NCBI RefSeq assembly: GCF_000298315.2
Contig: NZ_AEYE02000010.1
Location: 62,001 to 126,000, forward strand
Length of the DNA stretch: 64,000 nucleotides
Reading direction: 5' to 3'
DNA from: Rhizobium grahamii CCGE 502
Lineage (GTDB): Bacteria > Pseudomonadota > Alphaproteobacteria > Rhizobiales > Rhizobiaceae
Positions 23,864-31,558 of this stretch are shown in pieces (position 1 is the stretch's first letter; every line of letters starts with the position of its first letter). Below the pieces are notes generated by a model. The model ran no database searches. It saw nothing but the letters and a program-made list of their open reading frames with translations, and was not told the origin of the DNA. The position numbers and the translations under genes were made by a program.

Positions 23864-25153
23864 TTAGTGATCGCGCTTACCACCGAAGGTGTATCCGGTC
23901 TGAACAGTGCCTTTGCCGAACTTGTCGCGCAGTTTGTCCATTGCAGCTTCGGCAGCTGCCCTGCGGCCAGATTGCACATCGATGAGGTCGGGCGGATCGG
24001 CGCGAGCGGGATCGCAAAGATCCGTCACGCCGATTCCGATCAAGCGAAACTTCGTCCCGTCCGTTTCCCTCTCGAGGAGCTCCAACCCGGTGCGGAAGAT
24101 CCGGTCGGCAAGTTGGGTCGGGTCTTCGAGCTTGCGATTGCGGGTGCGCAGTTTGAAGTCTGCCGTCTTCATTTTCAGAACCACCGTATGGCCGGCGATA
24201 TCGTGCTTCTTTAGCCGCCAGGCGACCTTCTCGGAAAGACTGCGGAGGATAGGAACGAGCTCGTCATGGCGGGAGATATCATCGAAGAAGGTGGTTTCCG
24301 ACGAAACGCTCTTTGCTGCATCGTTCAGGTGCACCTCGCGATCGTCGACCCCGCGGGAAAGGCGCGCAAGCCGCTGCCCCATGCTGCCATATCGGCGCAT
24401 GAGGTCGTTCTCCTCCATCATCTGCAACTGCCCGATGGTGCGGATACCGTCAGCCTCGAGCGTGGCCGCAAATGCCTTGCCGACACCCCATATTGTCGTC
24501 ACCGGTCGGGGTGCGAGGAAGGAAACCGCTTCCTCTCGACCGATGACCGAGAAGCCCCGAGGCTTATGAAGGTCGGACGCGACCTTTGCGAGAAACTTGC
24601 AGTAGGAGAGGCCGACGGAGATGGTTATGCCGATCTCCTTCTCGATGCGCTGAGCAAATTTGGCAAGCGTGCGCGCCGGCGGATCGTGATGCAGCCGCTC
24701 AGTGCCACCAAGTTCCAAAAATGCCTCGTCGATCGAAAGCGGCTGAACGAGCGGTGTTAGCTCCTGCATCAAAGTGCGGACCTCACGTCCAACCTTGGCG
24801 TATTTGTCCATGTCCGGTCGGATCACCACGGCCTGCGGGCAGGCTTCCAAGGCCTTGAACATCGGCATCGCGGAGCGAACACCGTGGATCCGCGCAATAT
24901 AGCAGGCGGTCGAGACCACCCCGCGCTTGCCGCCGCCGATGATAACGGGTTTGTCGGCAAGCTCTGGATTGTCGCGCTTCTCGATCGTCGCATAGAAGGC
25001 GTCGCAATCGATGTGCGCCAGTGTCAGCTGATAAAGCTCCTGATGCCGCACAAGACGGGGACTCCCACAGGCCCTGCAGCGGCGCATTTCGGCCTTCTGC
25101 TCGGCAAGGCAGTCGCGACAGAAGCCGGGTGTCGTGGCGCTTACAGGTGTCAT
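23864..25153 (-). CDS. dinB: DNA polymerase IV (Y family) with N-terminal zinc ribbon
   Basis: Error-prone translesion polymerase of 429 residues. The catalytic residues are in [18 protein letters not shown] and SIDEAFLEL. Fingers, thumb and little-finger domains follow, including the HhH segment [18 protein letters not shown]. Ahead of the polymerase core is a 40-residue extension with CxxC pairs at Cys12/15 and Cys26/29, a likely zinc ribbon, known in rhizobial DinB but not in E. coli. The in-frame ATG at 25183 lies inside the predicted -10, so ATG 25153 is chosen. An SOS box precedes it. Confidence 0.93.
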   Translation of the reverse strand: MTPVSATTPGFCRDCLAEQKAEMRRCRACGSPRLVRHQELYQLTLAHIDCDAFYATIEKRDNPELADKPVIIGGGKRGVVSTACYIARIHGVRSAMPMFKALEACPQAVVIRPDMDKYAKVGREVRTLMQELTPLVQPLSIDEAFLELGGTERLHHDPPARTLAKFAQRIEKEIGITISVGLSYCKFLAKVASDLHKPRGFSVIGREEAVSFLAPRPVTTIWGVGKAFAATLEADGIRTIGQLQMMEENDLMRRYGSMGQRLARLSRGVDDREVHLNDAAKSVSSETTFFDDISRHDELVPILRSLSEKVAWRLKKHDIAGHTVVLKMKTADFKLRTRNRKLEDPTQLADRIFRTGLELLERETDGTKFRLIGIGVTDLCDPARADPPDLIDVQSGRRAAAEAAMDKLRDKFGKGTVQTGYTFGGKRDH

Positions 25154-25158
25154 GATGA

Positions 25159-25208
25159 GAACAAAGATTGAACATTGCAACATTAGCCTCTAAGCTTTTG
25201 AGTCTCAA
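25159..25208 (-). promoter_or_regulatory. dinB promoter and LexA box
   Basis: On the minus strand, TTGAGA (25203-25208) and TAATGT (25180-25185) are separated by 17 bases. A perfect GTTC-N7-GTTC LexA box (25159-25173) lies across and just after the predicted start of transcription. The box ends five bases before the dinB ATG, leaving no room for a Shine-Dalgarno sequence. Confidence 0.75.
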
Positions 25209-25228
25209 GAGAGGCCGGGAGGTTTGCG

Positions 25229-25816
25229 TTGGACATCGATCTCCGTTTCGAGCCGGTGACGGCAGACCGGTGGGCTGACTTCGAACAGCTCTTCGGTCCC
25301 CGTGGAGCCTTTTATGATTGCTGGTGTGTCGCACTTCGCCTGCCTCATTCCGTCCGAACGAAAATGGGGCCGGACGAGCGGAAATCGCACATGCTCGGCC
25401 GGATCGCTGTCGGGCCGCCACCGGGCATTCTGGCCTATGGCGATGACGAACCGGTCGCATGGGTCCAGGTCGGGCCGCGGTACGACGTACCGCAATTCAA
25501 TTCGCCGAGGACGGTATCCCGACCGGTGGAGGAGGGCGACGCTCACGATCCGTCATGCTGGGCGGTGAGTTGTTTCTTCCTCACGTCGCGTTTGCGGGGG
25601 CGGGGGCTGAGCCACCGTCTCCTTGCCGGTGCGATCGATCATGCCCGACGCCACGGCGCTCGCTATCTCGAAGGCTGTCCAATCGACCAGGTCAAACAAT
25701 CGAAATCGGTGACGCTCTGTACGGGCTCGACCGCGATCTTCGACGCTGCCGGATTCGAGACCGTGGCAAAACGAAAGGATGGCCGACCGCTTATGCGGCT
25801 GGATTTGCGCTCGTGA
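25229..25816 (+). CDS. GNAT family N-acetyltransferase
   Basis: Protein of 195 residues with the acetyl-CoA binding region in CFFLTSRLRGRGLSHRLLAGA and a C-terminal GFETVAKR segment, typical of GNAT enzymes. The start is TTG 25229, preceded by GGGAGG with good spacing. No ATG fits the N-terminal fold. The 3' end overlaps the convergent HAD gene by 26 bases. The substrate is unknown. Confidence 0.8.
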   Translation: MDIDLRFEPVTADRWADFEQLFGPRGAFYDCWCVALRLPHSVRTKMGPDERKSHMLGRIAVGPPPGILAYGDDEPVAWVQVGPRYDVPQFNSPRTVSRPVEEGDAHDPSCWAVSCFFLTSRLRGRGLSHRLLAGAIDHARRHGARYLEGCPIDQVKQSKSVTLCTGSTAIFDAAGFETVAKRKDGRPLMRLDLRS

Positions 25817-26462
25817 GAACATTCGCCGCGAAATGTGCCCTTAGTAGCTCTGCGGCATGGCCCCAGCCGGATGCCTCTACAATGCTTCCAGCAGGCGGCG
25901 GCGCGAACGGCTTGAAGTCGGCGTTGGCCATCATGGTCAGGAGGAGGCAGTCGGGCACATGATCGGCAACGGAAAGGAGATTGCGTTGCATATCATCGAT
26001 GAAGGCAACCGGCAGGCTTCGGCGATCATGCAGTGTTGCCACGACAGGGCCCTTGGGCTCCTCGGTGGCGATCAGGTCGAAAGAGAGGTCGAGTTGATTG
26101 AGAAATTCGCGCCGGATGCCGTGGTGCCGAGGCGGCATTGCGGTCAAGAAGACGATGTCGGCGTCGACCGAAAGCGACTGCAGTGTTTCGACGGCCTTTT
26201 CCGCCGGCTTCTGCCAGAGGTGCTGGTTCGCGAAGAACATTTCCTCAAACGAATCGACCGAGGCTCTGTCCAATTCGCTGCCGTCGAGGAGCGATACGAT
26301 ATTGCCGTACAGGCGGAACGACCGGGGCAGGAGGTCGTAGCTGTGCGAGCGCAGGAAAGCGGTAAACGGAGTGAGGAACTCAAGGACCACTTCGTCAATG
26401 TCGCAGACGACCAAAGGCCGGTCGGCGAGCCGCACCTGGCTGACGCTGGTTGCAAAATCCAT
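25791..26462 (-). CDS. HAD superfamily hydrolase-like protein
   Basis: Protein of 223 residues starting MDFATSV. Motif I, VVCDIDEVVLEF, has both aspartates of the HAD nucleophile. Motif II is probably VFLTAM, and AFIDDMQRNL resembles motif IV. This supports a phosphatase-like fold, although the motifs are not fully standard. It starts two bases after the DUF3572 stop, so the two are one operon. The substrate is unknown. Confidence 0.8.
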   Translation of the reverse strand: MDFATSVSQVRLADRPLVVCDIDEVVLEFLTPFTAFLRSHSYDLLPRSFRLYGNIVSLLDGSELDRASVDSFEEMFFANQHLWQKPAEKAVETLQSLSVDADIVFLTAMPPRHHGIRREFLNQLDLSFDLIATEEPKGPVVATLHDRRSLPVAFIDDMQRNLLSVADHVPDCLLLTMMANADFKPFAPPPAGSIVEASGWGHAAELLRAHFAANVLTSANPAA

Positions 26463-26464
26463 GC

Positions 26465-26773
26465 TCAATATTCTCCCGAGCCAAGTCCCGGCGGCGAGAA
26501 ATGCAGCCATGCCGCATTCAACGCTTCGGGCGCGGTACTGGTCGCCTGGCAAAAGGCCATCGCCGTCGGCTCGTGCTGCATGATGAAGTCCATCATGCCG
26601 GAAAGAAACCCGGGATCGTTGATCGCGTGGCGCACCTGTGCCGGCTCGACGCCGGTTAATGCAAGGAAACGGCCGAACAGATCCGGCTCGTTGGCAAGCC
26701 AGGCGAGGACGGTGACAGCAGTCTGCTGGGGATCGGCCGCGAGTTGTTTGGAAGACTTGAAGTTGCTTTGCAT
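26465..26773 (-). CDS. DUF3572 family protein
   Basis: Small, mostly helical protein of 102 residues (AVTVLAWLANEPDLFGRFL; GFLSGMMDFIMQHEPTAMAF) resembling DUF3572, an alphaproteobacterial family of unknown function. It is divergently oriented from divK with about 130 bases between the starts, the usual location in rhizobia, and co-transcribed with the HAD gene. Confidence 0.85.
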   Translation of the reverse strand: MQSNFKSSKQLAADPQQTAVTVLAWLANEPDLFGRFLALTGVEPAQVRHAINDPGFLSGMMDFIMQHEPTAMAFCQATSTAPEALNAAWLHFSPPGLGSGEY

Positions 26774-26905
26774 TTCTCTGGGTAAGTTACCTATTTTTCA
26801 ACCAAATACCGATAGTGTGCAGCCATCGGTTCTATGGAACCATGCCATCGCAGAAGTCTTCTTCATGCGGGGAAGCGGTACCAGAACGGACGTAGGACGC
26901 GTGTC

Positions 26906-27277
26906 ATGCCCAAGCAGGTGATGATTGTAGAAGATAACGAGCTCAACATGAAGCTCTTTCGCGACCTTATCGAGGCGTCCGGTTACACGACAATTCAGAC
27001 CCGAAACGGCATGGAAGCGCTCGATCTCGCGCGCAAATACCGGCCCGATCTGATTTTGATGGATATTCAGCTCCCCGAGGTTTCTGGTCTCGAGGTTACC
27101 AAATGGCTGAAGGAAGATGATGATCTGCACGTCATTCCTGTTATCGCCGTTACAGCATTTGCCATGAAGGGAGACGAGGAGCGCATCCGCCAAGGCGGTT
27201 GTGAGGCCTATGTCTCCAAACCCATTTCCGTTCCTAAATTCATTGAGACGATCAAGACCTATCTGGGCGATGCCTGA
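26906..27277 (+). CDS. divK: Cell-cycle response regulator DivK
   Basis: Single-domain receiver of 123 residues. The phosphoacceptor is Asp53 in LILMDIQLP, with the acidic pair Glu9/Asp10, Thr in AVTAFAMKG and Lys in VSKPIS. In Caulobacter and Sinorhizobium DivK controls the CtrA phosphorelay through DivL, PleC and DivJ. The frame is open upstream, but [10 protein letters not shown] is the conserved start. pleD follows after 18 bases, giving the classical divK-pleD operon. Confidence 0.96.
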   Translation: MPKQVMIVEDNELNMKLFRDLIEASGYTTIQTRNGMEALDLARKYRPDLILMDIQLPEVSGLEVTKWLKEDDDLHVIPVIAVTAFAMKGDEERIRQGGCEAYVSKPISVPKFIETIKTYLGDA

Positions 27278-27295
27278 CGCATCGGAAAGAAGCCT

Positions 27296-28666
27296 ATGAC
27301 TGCGCGCATTCTCGTGGTTGATGACATTCCGGCTAACGTCAAGTTGCTTGAGGCTCGGCTTGTTGCCGAGTACTTCGACGTTTTGACCGCCGGCGACGGC
27401 TATCAGGCGCTGGCAATCTGCGAGCGTAACCAGGTCGATCTCGTCCTTCTCGATATCATGATGCCAGGGATGGACGGATTCGAAGTGTGCGAGCGGCTGA
27501 AAGCCAATCCAAAGACCTCGCACATACCTGTGGTCATGGTAACCGCATTGGATCAGCCGACCGATCGCGTGCGTGGCCTTAAGGCCGGCGCCGATGATTT
27601 TCTCACCAAGCCGGTCAACGACCTCCAACTGATTTCGCGGGTGAAAAGCCTCCTGAGGCTGAAGACGCTCAGTGACGAATTGCGCATTCGCGCCGAGACC
27701 GCCCATACAATGGGGATCGACGAGCTGCTCCGTTCGGGCGAGGGGCGGGGCGACGAAGCTGGCCAAGTGCTGCTGGTTGATGGGCGCGCCAATTCCCAGG
27801 AGCGCATCATCAAGGCCTTGAAGCCTGTCGCCGATGTCTCTGCGATTTCGGACCCACAAGGCGCGCTCTTCGAGGCCTCGGAAAATCCGTTTGAACTGGT
27901 CATCGTCAATGCCAACTTTGACGACTACGATCCGCTCCGCCTATGCTCTCAGCTTCGCTCGCTGGAGCGCACGCGCTTTCTGCCCATCCTGATTATCACC
28001 GAGCAGGGCGATGACGACATGGTGATCCGGGCGCTGGAACTTGGCGTCAACGACTACATCGTAAGGCCGGTCGATCCCAACGAACTGGTGGCCCGCAGCC
28101 TCACGCAGATGCGCCGCAAGCGTTACAATGATCGCCTGCGCGCAAGCGTGAAGCAGACAATCGAACTCGCGGTCACGGATCCACTGACCGGGCTCAGCAA
28201 CCGTCGCTACCTGGATAATCACCTGAGCACACTCTTCAATCGATCGATGGCGCGGGGCCGCCCGCTGTCCGTGCTGATCACCGACATCGATCGCTTCAAA
28301 CAGGTCAACGACACTTACGGGCACGATGCCGGCGACGATGTGCTGCGGGAGTTCGCGAGCCGCATTCGCTCCACCGTCCGCGGCGCCGATCTTGCCTGCC
28401 GCTATGGTGGCGAGGAATTCGTGGTCGTCATGCCTGACACGTCGCCCGAGATAGCCGCGGCTGTCGCGGAACGGCTGCGTTCCGCGGTCGAGACAGTGCC
28501 GTTCTTGCTGAAGTCATCTGGGCAGGAACTGAGCGTTACCGCTTCGTTCGGAATTTCGTCACGGATCTCCTCCGTCATCACTCCAGGACAGTTGATGAAG
28601 CAGGCCGATCTCGCACTGTACGACGCAAAAACGGGCGGCCGGAATCGCGTCGTCGCGGCCGCTTGA
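27296..28666 (+). CDS. pleD: Diguanylate cyclase response regulator PleD
   Basis: Makes cyclic di-GMP when phosphorylated. The 456-residue protein has a first receiver with Asp53 (LLDIMMPGMDG), a second receiver in which the phosphoacceptor position is Asn205, and a GGDEF domain with the active site GGEEF at residues 371-375. An RxxD product-inhibition site (RGAD, 362-365) lies five residues before it. This is the Caulobacter PleD architecture. It is in an operon with divK. Confidence 0.96.
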   Translation: MTARILVVDDIPANVKLLEARLVAEYFDVLTAGDGYQALAICERNQVDLVLLDIMMPGMDGFEVCERLKANPKTSHIPVVMVTALDQPTDRVRGLKAGADDFLTKPVNDLQLISRVKSLLRLKTLSDELRIRAETAHTMGIDELLRSGEGRGDEAGQVLLVDGRANSQERIIKALKPVADVSAISDPQGALFEASENPFELVIVNANFDDYDPLRLCSQLRSLERTRFLPILIITEQGDDDMVIRALELGVNDYIVRPVDPNELVARSLTQMRRKRYNDRLRASVKQTIELAVTDPLTGLSNRRYLDNHLSTLFNRSMARGRPLSVLITDIDRFKQVNDTYGHDAGDDVLREFASRIRSTVRGADLACRYGGEEFVVVMPDTSPEIAAAVAERLRSAVETVPFLLKSSGQELSVTASFGISSRISSVITPGQLMKQADLALYDAKTGGRNRVVAAA

Positions 28667-29084
28667 ATAACGCTTCCATGACATATTTCGGGTCATCCAC
28701 AGCTGCGAACCAGCAAGTAATTTGACTGCTTAGCCGGTCGCTTGAATCGTTGATTTATTGGCATTCGATATCGTCACAAGCAGATTCGTCGCCGGCCTAG
28801 GGAAAATGTGAGGTTTAATCATACTAGCCGGCATTGTACGGAAATAGTGACGCGAACTGATCTGCTGGCCGCAGCCACGTAGGCTAATACTATTGGTCTA
28901 TAGTTTCGCCTTTCTTTGCCAATTCGGCGCTGTTCTTGCCAATGTATCCGATTCAGCGGTCTAAAAGCTGTCCCAAAGCCGTACTTTTAACCATAAAATC
29001 AACCTCGGAAATCTAACCATTAAGAATTTGTTGATTTTCTTTCATTTTCGAGCAAATTATCGGCACATAAGAGATAAGCACTCC
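28667..29084. other. Intergenic region downstream of pleD
   Basis: About 420 bases without a convincing protein gene and richer in A and T toward its right end. It contains TTAACCAT-type motifs at 28987-29020 and must hold the promoter of the small RNA at about 29085-29260. No clear pleD terminator was found. Confidence 0.5.
28987..29020 (+). promoter_or_regulatory. Two TTAACCAT-type (CtrA-like) motifs
   Basis: A perfect TTAACCAT at 28987-28994 and a one-mismatch CTAACCAT at 29013-29020 lie 65 to 100 bases upstream of the structured RNA. TTAACCAT is reported as a CtrA-binding motif in Sinorhizobium. Given AT-rich surroundings a chance match is possible. Confidence 0.35.
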
Positions 29085-29262
29085 GTGTGAGGAGTCCGAG
29101 ATACCCCATGATGCTCAGGTCCGCCGCATCTCCTGGGTCGTGGGGTCGGTCGGCTGGTTTGCAACATTCAGCGGTTCCTCGTGCCGCGTTGCTTGCTGGT
29201 CGACCCCCTTTCAAGAAAACGCCGTCCGTTCCGCATTTTCGGGAAGGACGGCGTTTCTGTTT
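29085..29262 (+). ncRNA. ecpR1: Structured small RNA, EcpR1-like
   Basis: Three consecutive hairpins are visible: a first folding around GAGGAG...CTCCT, a central stem-loop from GGGGTCG (29142-29148) to CGACCCC (29201-29207) with inner GCAAC/GTTGC and GCGG/CCGC helices, and a terminator. The central loop exposes TTCCTCGT, an anti-Shine-Dalgarno-like sequence. Location between pleD and rpmG and the three-hairpin shape match what I remember of EcpR1, a Sinorhizobium small RNA that represses dnaA and gcrA under stress. The 5' end is approximate and the identity is from memory of synteny. Confidence 0.6.
29217..29256 (+). terminator. Terminator of the EcpR1-like RNA
   Basis: An 11 base pair stem, AAACGCCGTCC (29217-29227) with GGACGGCGTTT (29246-29256), has an inner TTCC/GGAA extension and is followed by TCTGTTTTC. 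The T-rich side is on the plus strand only, which sets the strand of the RNA. Confidence 0.85.
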
Positions 29263-29297
29263 TCTGGATCGAGACCAAGTCTGTAGAGCCGGCAAAC

Positions 29298-29331
29298 AAA
29301 AAGGCGCGCAGCCATGGGCGCGCGCCTTTTT
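29298..29331 (-). terminator. Terminator of rpmG
   Basis: A perfect 12 base pair stem (29298-29309 with 29320-29331) around a 10-base loop, with A-runs and T-runs forming its base. It lies about 20 bases past the rpmG stop and could work in both directions. Confidence 0.85.
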
Positions 29332-29352
29332 GAAGAACGTCAGATCAGGTGA

Positions 29353-29520
29353 TTACTTGATCTTGGTTTCCTTGAACTCGACGTGCTTCTTAGCAATCGG
29401 GTCGTACTTGGTCTTCGTCATCTTGTCGGTCATCGTGCGGCTGTTCTTCGTCGTGACGTAGAAGAAACCGGTGTCGGCCGTCGACAGAAGCTTGATCTTG
29501 ATTGTGGTAGCCTTGGCCAT
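29353..29520 (-). CDS. rpmG: 50S ribosomal protein L33
   Basis: A 55-residue basic protein starting [18 protein letters not shown] and ending in a Lys-rich tail ([10 protein letters not shown]), found by reading the minus strand between the terminator and the MFS gene. It lacks the two CxxC pairs of the zinc-containing L33, so it is the zinc-independent form. It is monocistronic with its own terminator. Confidence 0.96.
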   Translation of the reverse strand: MAKATTIKIKLLSTADTGFFYVTTKNSRTMTDKMTKTKYDPIAKKHVEFKETKIK

Positions 29521-29613
29521 GGTCGTCCTGCCTTCAATAAAATGAAAGCCGTGGCAGGCCGGATTGGCTCCACGGCAAATTCTGGCGCGAAACTACGAAT
29601 CTCGCTCGAAAAG

Positions 29614-30801
29614 TCAAGCCCGCTTTCGGAGGAAAAGCAGTCTGATGGAGGAAAGCAGGGCATAAAGGCCGAAGAATCCGGCGATTGCCCAGGCGAAACC
29701 GTCGTTGCCGGCAACGTCGATGGCGGCGCCGATCACCTGCGGGCCAGCCACGGTACCCACTGCATAACAGAACACAAAGGCCGCGTTGGCGGCAGCAAGG
29801 TCCGAACCGGTCAGGCGCGAGCCCAAGTGACTGAGGCCGACGGTATAGAGCCCCGCAACACAGCCGCCCCAGAAGAGAAGAACGGTCGCCATCAAGATCC
29901 AGCTGTGGACAAGAACCGGCAGCATCAGAGAGCCGATCAGGCCCATGAAGGCCATAGCGGCCAGCAGCGGTCGCTTGTCCTTCATGCGGTCCGAAAGCAG
30001 GCCGACGGGGATCTGAAAGATTACGTTGCCGATTCCCATCACGGTCAGCAGCAGAGCTGCCTGCGATTCGGTAAAGGAGGCGCGCACCGCGTAAATCGGG
30101 AACAAGGCCAGGCCACCGGCTTCTACGGCGCCGAAGATGAAGACGGCAGCCGTTGCGCTCGGTACCAGGAAAACGTAGCGCATGAAATGCAGTTCCGGCT
30201 TTTCTTCGAGTACCGGACTTTCGTACCGTGCGATATAAATCGGAATTGCAGCTAGGAGGACGGCGCAGGCGCCGACGGCAAACGGCAGCACGCCATCGCT
30301 GCCGAGAATAGAAAAGAGCAGTGGGCCGCCCGCAAACCCGAGTGAGAGAACGGTGGCGTAGATCCCGAGCACAAAGCCCCGTTTGGAGGGCGGCGAGGCT
30401 GCGTTGATCCAGAACTCCGACAGGATGAAGAGCGTCGTTGTTGCGCCGTGAAAGGCGAAACGCAGCGGGAACCACATCCAGAAATCCTGGGCATAGTAGA
30501 ACCCAAGCGCACTTACGGCTGAGATCAGCACCGCCCATATCATGGTCGGGGCGACGCCGTATTTGTGTGCCAGCTTCGTGGTGATCGGAGCCGCCGCCAT
30601 CGCGGCAACGCCCGCCATCGCCGTATTCAGTCCAATAAGCGTCGAGGGAATGCCGCGCTTTTCGAGGATGATGCTCAGCAGCGGAAGTCCGAGGCCGATT
30701 GCTATGCCGACAGCCGAAATGGACGAGACGGCTGCCACCAGTGAAGGCCAATGGATTTCCTCGACATCGCCTGGTGTTGTGCCGTTTCGCGGCTGAGACA
30801 T
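29614..30801 (-). CDS. MFS transporter
   Basis: Major facilitator permease of 395 residues with about twelve membrane helices. The loop between helices 2 and 3 (TTKLAHKYG) and GLLSDRMKDKRPLL in the second half are typical of the superfamily. The overall look is that of the YcaD-type group. A GTG at 30840 is in frame, but ATG 30801 has a clear AAGGAT ribosome site. The substrate cannot be inferred. The position next to rpmG is conserved in rhizobia. Confidence 0.88.
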   Translation of the reverse strand: MSQPRNGTTPGDVEEIHWPSLVAAVSSISAVGIAIGLGLPLLSIILEKRGIPSTLIGLNTAMAGVAAMAAAPITTKLAHKYGVAPTMIWAVLISAVSALGFYYAQDFWMWFPLRFAFHGATTTLFILSEFWINAASPPSKRGFVLGIYATVLSLGFAGGPLLFSILGSDGVLPFAVGACAVLLAAIPIYIARYESPVLEEKPELHFMRYVFLVPSATAAVFIFGAVEAGGLALFPIYAVRASFTESQAALLLTVMGIGNVIFQIPVGLLSDRMKDKRPLLAAMAFMGLIGSLMLPVLVHSWILMATVLLFWGGCVAGLYTVGLSHLGSRLTGSDLAAANAAFVFCYAVGTVAGPQVIGAAIDVAGNDGFAWAIAGFFGLYALLSSIRLLFLRKRA

Positions 30802-30935
30802 GTATCCATCCTTAGAGACTTGCTGCGGAGAATCGCTCACCGCAAAGCACCATAGAAAGGCACGGTAGTGCCAAATCCAAATGACGGCTGTGCTTTACAA
30901 GATGAAACGCGCTGGCGGCAATAACCTGGATGATC

Positions 30936-30949
30936 TTGAATTGATTCAA
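30936..30949. repeat. Inverted repeat TTGAAT-TG-ATTCAA
   Basis: A perfect 6-2-6 inverted repeat in the 270-base gap between the MFS gene and the DUF983 gene, about 135 bases upstream of the MFS start. It has the form of an operator but no regulator is adjacent, so chance is possible. The rest of that gap shows no gene. Confidence 0.3.
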
Positions 30950-31070
30950 TCAAAGAAGCTTACCGAATACGCCTAAGATTTCGCCCTGCGGCTATTGAAC
31001 TGCACTGCAGTTGGGGCGTGCCACTACACGCAAATTGTGTCGTGAAGGTGAAGACCAGGCAGGCAGGCGC

Positions 31071-31526
31071 TTAGCGCCTGCGGCCGGGAATCTCATATTC
31101 GTCGGTATCGCTGCTCTGTCCGCCGAAGCCATGCATGCGCAGCGCCCACTGCAGACCGATGACACCGCCCTTGATCGGCTGGATGATCAGCAGCGTGGCA
31201 ATCAGGGTAATGGGCGTCCAGATCGCGAAGGTAAGCCAGAGCGGCATAGGCCAAACAAGATCGGTCGCCATGTAGCCGCCGATGATGAGGTGTCCGATGA
31301 TGACGATCGTGAGGTAAGGCGGCAGATCGTCCGCGCGATGGTGATGCATTGCCTCCCCACAGACGGCGCAGTTGTCCACGGGCTTCAAGAAGCTCTTGAA
31401 CAGTTTGCCGGTGCCGCAGTTGGGGCAGGTGTTCAGCATGCCGCGCTTGATAGAACGGCCGAGCGGACGTTCCACCTCCTCGCTTGCTCCGTAACGGATC
31501 GCCTGGTCGGTCGAGGTGGTGGTCAT
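31071..31526 (-). CDS. DUF983 family membrane protein
   Basis: Protein of 151 residues with a zinc-ribbon-like pair CPNCGTGKLF and CAVCGEAMHHHRADD followed by two membrane helices (TIVIIGHLIIGGYMA and LTFAIWTPITLIATLLII), the layout of DUF983. It lies 32 bases downstream of rnr and is probably in the topA-rnr transcript. Function unknown. Confidence 0.88.
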   Translation of the reverse strand: MTTTSTDQAIRYGASEEVERPLGRSIKRGMLNTCPNCGTGKLFKSFLKPVDNCAVCGEAMHHHRADDLPPYLTIVIIGHLIIGGYMATDLVWPMPLWLTFAIWTPITLIATLLIIQPIKGGVIGLQWALRMHGFGGQSSDTDEYEIPGRRR

Positions 31527-31558
31527 CGCACGTTTCCTTTCGCGGCGTCCCTACACGC

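Noticed and set aside
25154-25183. Upstream ATG for dinB at 25183
   Set aside because: This codon lies inside the predicted -10 element and upstream of the LexA box, so it would not be in the mRNA.
30859-30872. GGCAC-GGTA-GTGCC inverted repeat near the MFS start
   Set aside because: Five base pair arms are too short to stand out in GC-rich sequence.
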